Source: Bactericera cockerelli
Lineage: Eukaryota; Arthropoda; Insecta; Hemiptera; Triozidae
Assembly (NCBI GenBank): GCA_024516035.1
Contig: CM044967.1
Coordinates: forward strand, 16,620,502 to 16,684,501
Direction: 5' to 3'
DNA length: 64,000 nt
The position numbers and the translations under genes were made by a program. Shown here piece by piece: positions 60,183 through 64,000 of the stretch. Below the pieces are notes generated by a model. It did not search any database and was not told the origin of the DNA. It saw only the letters and a list, made by a program, of their open reading frames with translations. Positions within the stretch are counted from its first letter, which is position 1; every line of letters starts with the position of its first letter.

Positions 60183-60888
60183 AAGTATTCATGAATTTGA
60201 GGTTAAAATATCATTTTCTGCGAAAAAGGAGTAATAAAAATTAGTGTTGCCCTCAACATAATAAAATTAAGTTCTCAACTTACTGCTCGGTCACAGAGTT
60301 GATGTTTCGGCCTACACAGAAAGATGCCATCTATTTGTCCACTGTCCAGTTTAGTAATATTTTCCTAAATGATTAGATTTTTTAGACATTAGCACCAACT
60401 CATCATCTCAAGGTCCTACCAAACCCTCGGTCACGCCGTAATTGCAAAACTAAATAAAGTAATCAGTGATAATATCGATCATACATACAAGTACCTGTCC
60501 TGAGTATTTTATCTTGAGTATTCTCGAGAACCAGTGATCCATAAAATCAGGAAATACACGAATTTACCGGTGGTATCAGCGAACACGTCTACAAGGATAT
60601 TGAACTTGACATCAGCTACTTGAAACATAAATATTTCTGATCGGATCATCGAAAGATGCAGAAAATGTTGCGAGTTTATTTGCGAAATTACTACAAGAGG
60701 TATTTCATTTAAGTGCTAGTTTTGATTATGTACTTATACTTTGGAGAAGTAGGTACATTGGTACATCTTCTAATTAATGTAGCAGGTACCAAGGCCGTAT
60801 ACAGGATATTTTTCCGGGGGGATCCAAAAATTAAAATTGAATTTTCATGAAATATCGTTTTTAAAAATGTTTCGCGGGTTTTTAAAAA
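60183..60888. other. unassigned after the duplicated flank
   Basis: The first 90 bp are the duplicated flank. 60795-60825 has AAGGCCGTATACAGGATATT and TTTCCGGGGGGATCC, a common insect transposon-end style. The rest is unknown. Confidence 0.4.
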
Positions 60889-60945
60889 AGGTAACTGTGC
60901 CCCGGAAGGCCGCAACCGCTTTCGCATTACTTCAGGACACTATTA
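60889..60945 (-). repeat. SINE S5 tail fragment
   Basis: GGTAACTGTGCCCCGGAAGG and ACCGCTTTCGCATTACTTCA. Confidence 0.7.
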
Positions 60946-60994
60946 TACTTATTTAGGTTCTTTATGATTTTTTTTTTGTTTTGATTTCGGGGTG

Positions 60995-61262
60995 TGAGTC
61001 AAATCAAATCAAATCAAAGTTTTTATTAATGTTTATCAATTTACACAAATAGTTAACATGCAAGTTAAAAAAAAGAGAAACAAAGAGATAAGAAATAAAT
61101 ATGCAGAACCTAACCCAACTCAACATAATTAGCAAAAAGAAAAGGGAGAGAATACCAATTGGTATGTAATTGGGAGAATAATAAATAAAAATAAAAATAA
61201 AACATAAGAATAACAAAAAAAGAAAATAAAAAAAAAGAAAATAAAAAAAAAGTCCAGACACC
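60995..61262. repeat. probable truncated retroelement 3' end
   Basis: Starts with repeated TCAAA (CAAATCAAATCAAATCAAAG), TTTTTATTAATGTTTATC, followed by A-rich AAATAAAAATAAAAATAAAA. No coding found. Confidence 0.45.
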
Positions 61263-61677
61263 CCTGGAAATCGCTCGTCTCTGTTTTTTCTCAGCGTAAA
61301 TTTTTATAAAGATTGTGGTTGCTTATTTCACTTTCGAATCATTGGTGGGTACATGATAACATGTAGGTATTGTAGGTAAATGATAACATATAACATGTAG
61401 GTACCGAGTTTATTTGCTGTTCGAGTGTTTAGGGCGCTCGAATGATCGAGATTGCAAGAAAATGTTGTACTCAGTGGGATCCCGGGTTTACAGTCTTCAA
61501 GAGAAAATTAGTGAAAAAAATATACCTTTCATACTTCTTATAATAATATTTACTCTTCATTGGAAGGGTTTTATCACGATTACACTATTAGAAATGAAAC
61601 ATTTCAATCAGATGATCAGAAGAAAGCAATATACCCTCTATACAGTCCGCACTGTCTCTTTATATAGCTTCTTAGGT
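61263..61677. other. unassigned
   Basis: A 97-codon open frame (61414-61707) runs into the S1 repeat and lacks family features. Confidence 0.3.
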
Positions 61678-61960
61678 AATAATAATAATAATAATAACAC
61701 TCTTTAGTGGAAGGTAACCACCAGGCGAGGTTAATGCTGAAATCATTTTCTACCACCTAACCCTCAGAGTCTTATTATTATGTGGTCACTAACTCGAATT
61801 AATGAGGAAAAAATCATGTATTGGGTGGAATTTAAACCAACGGATTCCTGCGCTAAATATATTACCTGACCAGCACCTTAACCACTTGACTGCCAGTGCT
61901 ACCTGGATTACCTGACTAGCGCCTTAACCACTTGACGACCAGTGCACTTCTACAGGAAAT
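61678..61960 (-). repeat. SINE S1 with duplicated head
   Basis: AACACTCTTTAGTGGAAGGT, CATTTTCTACCACCTAACCC, then two heads in a row: CCTTAACCACTTGACTGCCA at about 61875 and GCCTTAACCACTTGACGACC at about 61921. Confidence 0.88.
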
Positions 61961-62022
61961 CCAGTGCGAGGATCGTGGCTTCCATTGGAAATTAATGTTT
62001 CTATTTTCTCTCCTGATTCCAG

Positions 62023-62117
62023 AGAGTATGAACTAACGCAGCAGCAGACATCTCATCCCCTGGGATTCTGGAAGAACGGGATGAGCTCCATGTTAGCGTG
62101 TCTCGGCACTACGATAG
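62023..62117 (+). CDS. SLC6-type transporter exon: pre-TM1 and start of TM1
   Basis: Acceptor CTCCTGATTCCAG ends at 62022 and donor GTGAGC begins at 62118. Encodes (R)EYELTQQQTSHPLGFWKNG then MSSMLACLGTTIG, leaving one G. The pattern W-x-x-(G/x) then LACLG resembles the entry to TM1 in insect SLC6 orphan transporters (bedraggled and relatives). Confidence 0.8.
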
Positions 62118-62257
62118 GTGAGCTTTTATAAATACCTGTTCATTAATAATCAGCTATGCCTAACTGATGAGTGAAGTGCACGCAAGTGACTATGCTATGA
62201 GGTATAACATAATAGATATATATGTGATATTCTCCGTCAAGTGTCAAAAAGCATTCA

Positions 62258-62330
62258 TGGCTCAATGGTAAACATGTGGTACCATTGATCCATGGGTCTC
62301 AGGTTCAAACCCTGGGCTCGGCAAGAGATT
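62258..62330 (+). repeat. tRNA-like sequence, likely a SINE head
   Basis: CATGGCTCAATGGTAAACAT (A-box-like) and TCAGGTTCAAACCCTGGGC (good T-arm with B box). The acceptor-stem ends do not pair, so not a tRNA gene. Only one copy is seen here. Confidence 0.4.
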
Positions 62331-62482
62331 AATAATCAGCTATGCCTAACTGATGAGTTCAAATAAGAGCGAAACGATCGTCTTAGGCTGCTTGGGGGTT
62401 GAATATCACAATTATCACATACATAAAATTGTAGTGATGAAAATTGGACTAAAATATATAGATATGATACTTTTTTTTTTAA

Positions 62483-62670
62483 AGGTGATGGTGCCCCGGA
62501 ACCGCTTTTGCATTACTTTAGGGCACTGTACCTTTACATCCATGCCATTCCGGAAACGGAAAACTCGGTTAGAATTTTCCGCTCCGGCCGGGATTCGAAC
62601 CCGCAATCTCCGGGTCAGCAACCAATGCTCTTAACCACTGAGCCACGGAGGTCGGCCACTGAGCCACGGA
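62483..62670 (-). repeat. SINE S5, ending 27 bp before an acceptor
   Basis: TGGTGCCCCGGAACCGCTTT, GGGATTCGAACCCGCAATCT, TTAACCACTGAGCCACGGAG, with CACTGAGCCACGGAG repeated at the end. Confidence 0.92.
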
Positions 62671-62697
62671 GATTTGATTCTATATTTCATGTTTCAG

Positions 62698-62876
62698 GTC
62701 TCTTCAACATCAGCAGGTTCGCCATCCTCAGTGTTCAGTTCGGCGTGAACTTCATCCTCCAGTTCATGCTCCTCTCTTTCCTGGTGGGGATTCCTCTGTT
62801 CACCTTTCATGTGTCCCTGGGACAGCTGCTGGCCAAGGGACCCATGCAGATGTGGAAGATCTCGCCTGTGTTCAGG
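62698..62876 (+). CDS. SLC6-type transporter exon: TM1-TM2
   Basis: Acceptor TTTCATGTTTCAG ends at 62697 and donor GTAAGT begins at 62877. GT completes a Gly codon, then LFNISRFAILSVQFGVNFIL and SFLVGIPLFTFHVSLGQLL, ending MWKISPVFR on a whole codon. The G-(I)P-LF...E/H-x-x-x-GQ pattern is the SLC6 TM2 region. The usual WRFPYLC and NGGGAF words of TM1 are replaced, so the substrate and ion coupling cannot be inferred. The following exon should begin with a GVG-like start, beyond the window. Confidence 0.85.
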
Positions 62877-62882
62877 GTAAGT

Positions 62883-63055
62883 TGGTATTCATGTTTATAC
62901 TGATTAAAATAGAGAGGTTAGTTGATGACATGGATATTCGGAACTATTACCTGCTGATGAGAGCAAATAAGCTCGAAACAGCTGTCCAGGTATGTTCTGA
63001 TATTCATGTACATCTAGTACAACTTCTCACTTTTCTGTTTATACTGATTATACTG
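62883..63055. repeat. repeat family I copy
   Basis: TTTATACTGATTAAAATAGA, CATGGATATTCGGAACTATT, ACCTGCTGATGAGAGC, TTTTCTGTTTATACTGATT. Begins 6 bp after the splice donor. Confidence 0.88.
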
Positions 63056-63880
63056 ATTTATTATGAAATGACCTGGTTGCAGTGTTTTCAGTGAAACCCT
63101 TAAATTTAACACTACGAATCAGACTGGTTATTGCATTCAAATTAACCAATCAGTACTCATGTTCAGGGTAAAATGGTATTCAAAATATTAATATTTAGGG
63201 TCAGTTGGTACTATTTATCTAACTTACCCGAATTCGGGGTAAATTAGTTTTCAAACTATGGGTAAGCACTTAAGCAGTGACTTAGCTAGACCCAAATTTG
63301 GGTAGGGCTGGATGTCCGGGTACGGGCCTAAGATATACCTCTCGGCTACGCGCCTGAAGGTTAGTTATAACTCGAGTTCAGGGCAAGACCATGCCTCAGT
63401 TGATTCGGGTCCCGTTGCTAAGTGGGGGCAAACAGCCAGTTTCTATATAAATCTCAGGTTGGTATTCATGGGACAGCCAGTTTCTGTATAAATTTTAAAT
63501 TTAGAAATCGACACAAAACAATAATCTTCTTGTTTTGTAATCGCCCTTCAAAGAAAAAAAAAGTCAATTTGGTCGCACCCACATTCAAAATAGACGCTCT
63601 CAAGGTCAGTGAAATTCAACACTAACAAATCCAAAGAAACTTATTATTTATTCTTGTTTTTTTGTAATCAATTTTTTTTTTCTCAATCTGATCCATATTC
63701 TCTGAACTCCTATTATGTGATTGGAAATTTAGCTTGGAACTAGTAGACGTTACGTAACAGACTGGATCAGGACATGTGGGTTTTTTTCATCTCAACAAAG
63801 TTAAGAGAGAAAAAATTGTAAGGAAATTAGAATGAGAACGTTTTTTATACGAGATTTATCTTATGAGATACAATTGAACC
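63056..63880. other. unassigned intron sequence
   Basis: 63110-63165 (ATTAACCAATCAGTACTCAT) resembles part of the foldback at 4374. 63275-63360 (CAGTGACTTAGCTAGACCCA) resembles the CAGTGGC-type MITE end. The rest is unknown. Confidence 0.35.
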
Positions 63881-63881
63881 T

Positions 63882-64000
63882 GGATATGAGAGGACTCAAG
63901 GGACCGGAATTTTTTTCTCTCATATCCAGGTTTCTCCTATGAAGAGTTTATTTTCTTTTATAGAGGTTAATTTGACCTTTGGAAATCTTTATTATCCAGG
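63882..64000. mobile_element. pogo-like MITE fragment at the window edge
   Basis: AACCTGGATATGAGAGGACT, CAAGGGACCGGAATTTTTTT, TCATATCCAGGTTTCTCCTA. Shares words with 46891-47037 and with the 25918 minisatellite. Runs off the end. Confidence 0.55.

Larger units (their letters stand above)
49931..62022 (+). other. 12-kb intron of the SLC6-type gene (inferred)
   Basis: Donor GTGAGT at 49931 and acceptor CTCCTGATTCCAG ending at 62022 with matching phase. It holds the repeats listed between. No internal exon was convincing, though a small one cannot be excluded. Confidence 0.5.

Overview
This is animal nuclear DNA, most likely from an insect and perhaps a hemipteran (low confidence for the order). 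The coding parts are short exons with GT/AG splice sites and split codons, separated by very AT-rich DNA packed with tRNA-derived and 5S-derived SINEs, short inverted-repeat transposons and tandem repeats. There are no bacterial-style genes, no CRISPR array and no convincing stand-alone tRNA or rRNA gene. No viral gene was recognised.

Left part (about 3.75-14.3 kb, + strand): the last seven coding exons of an SLC7 amino-acid transporter light chain, closest to the b(0,+)AT/SLC7A9 type. Exon phases fit throughout, a stop codon lies at 13486-13488 and two AATAAA signals follow. The 5' half of the gene lies left of the window. Its introns hold a complete hAT-like element with a perfect 8-bp target duplication (9625-11180), an inverted-repeat MITE (11992-12517), a 5S-derived SINE (12783-13004), and tandem arrays that have copied the gene's own 5' splice sites (6899-7400 and 11520-11975).

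Middle part (14.3-49 kb): mainly intergenic DNA or introns whose exons I cannot identify. It is a mosaic of repeats: SINE families named here S1 to S8 (S1-S7 with tRNA-like heads, S8 with a 5S rRNA head), foldback MITEs, a 2.9-kb inverted-repeat element at 18176-21115 with a second copy at 57350-60182, a TA-flanked element at 28857-30601, RTE-like 3' ends, and about a dozen tandem arrays. Weak exon candidates are at 17280-17398 (+), 33656-33951 (-), 36001-36060 (+) and 37060-37377 (+).

Right part (49.1-64 kb, + strand): the start of a second gene, an SLC6-type transporter of a divergent insect group (bedraggled-like is a candidate). An N-terminal exon (49155-49930) encodes a tandem RRTDRSQ-type repeat, then a 12-kb repeat-filled intron leads to two exons (62023-62117, 62698-62876) covering TM1-TM2. 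The gene runs off the right edge. The first exon needs a change of reading frame (base error, indel, or a 71-nt intron) to join the next one.

The two genes are both + strand membrane amino-acid-type transporters, but they belong to different families and nothing shows that they act together. The most notable structural features are the tandem expansions across splice sites, the shared body between 5S-headed and tRNA-headed SINEs, and several multi-layer nested insertions with readable target-site duplications.
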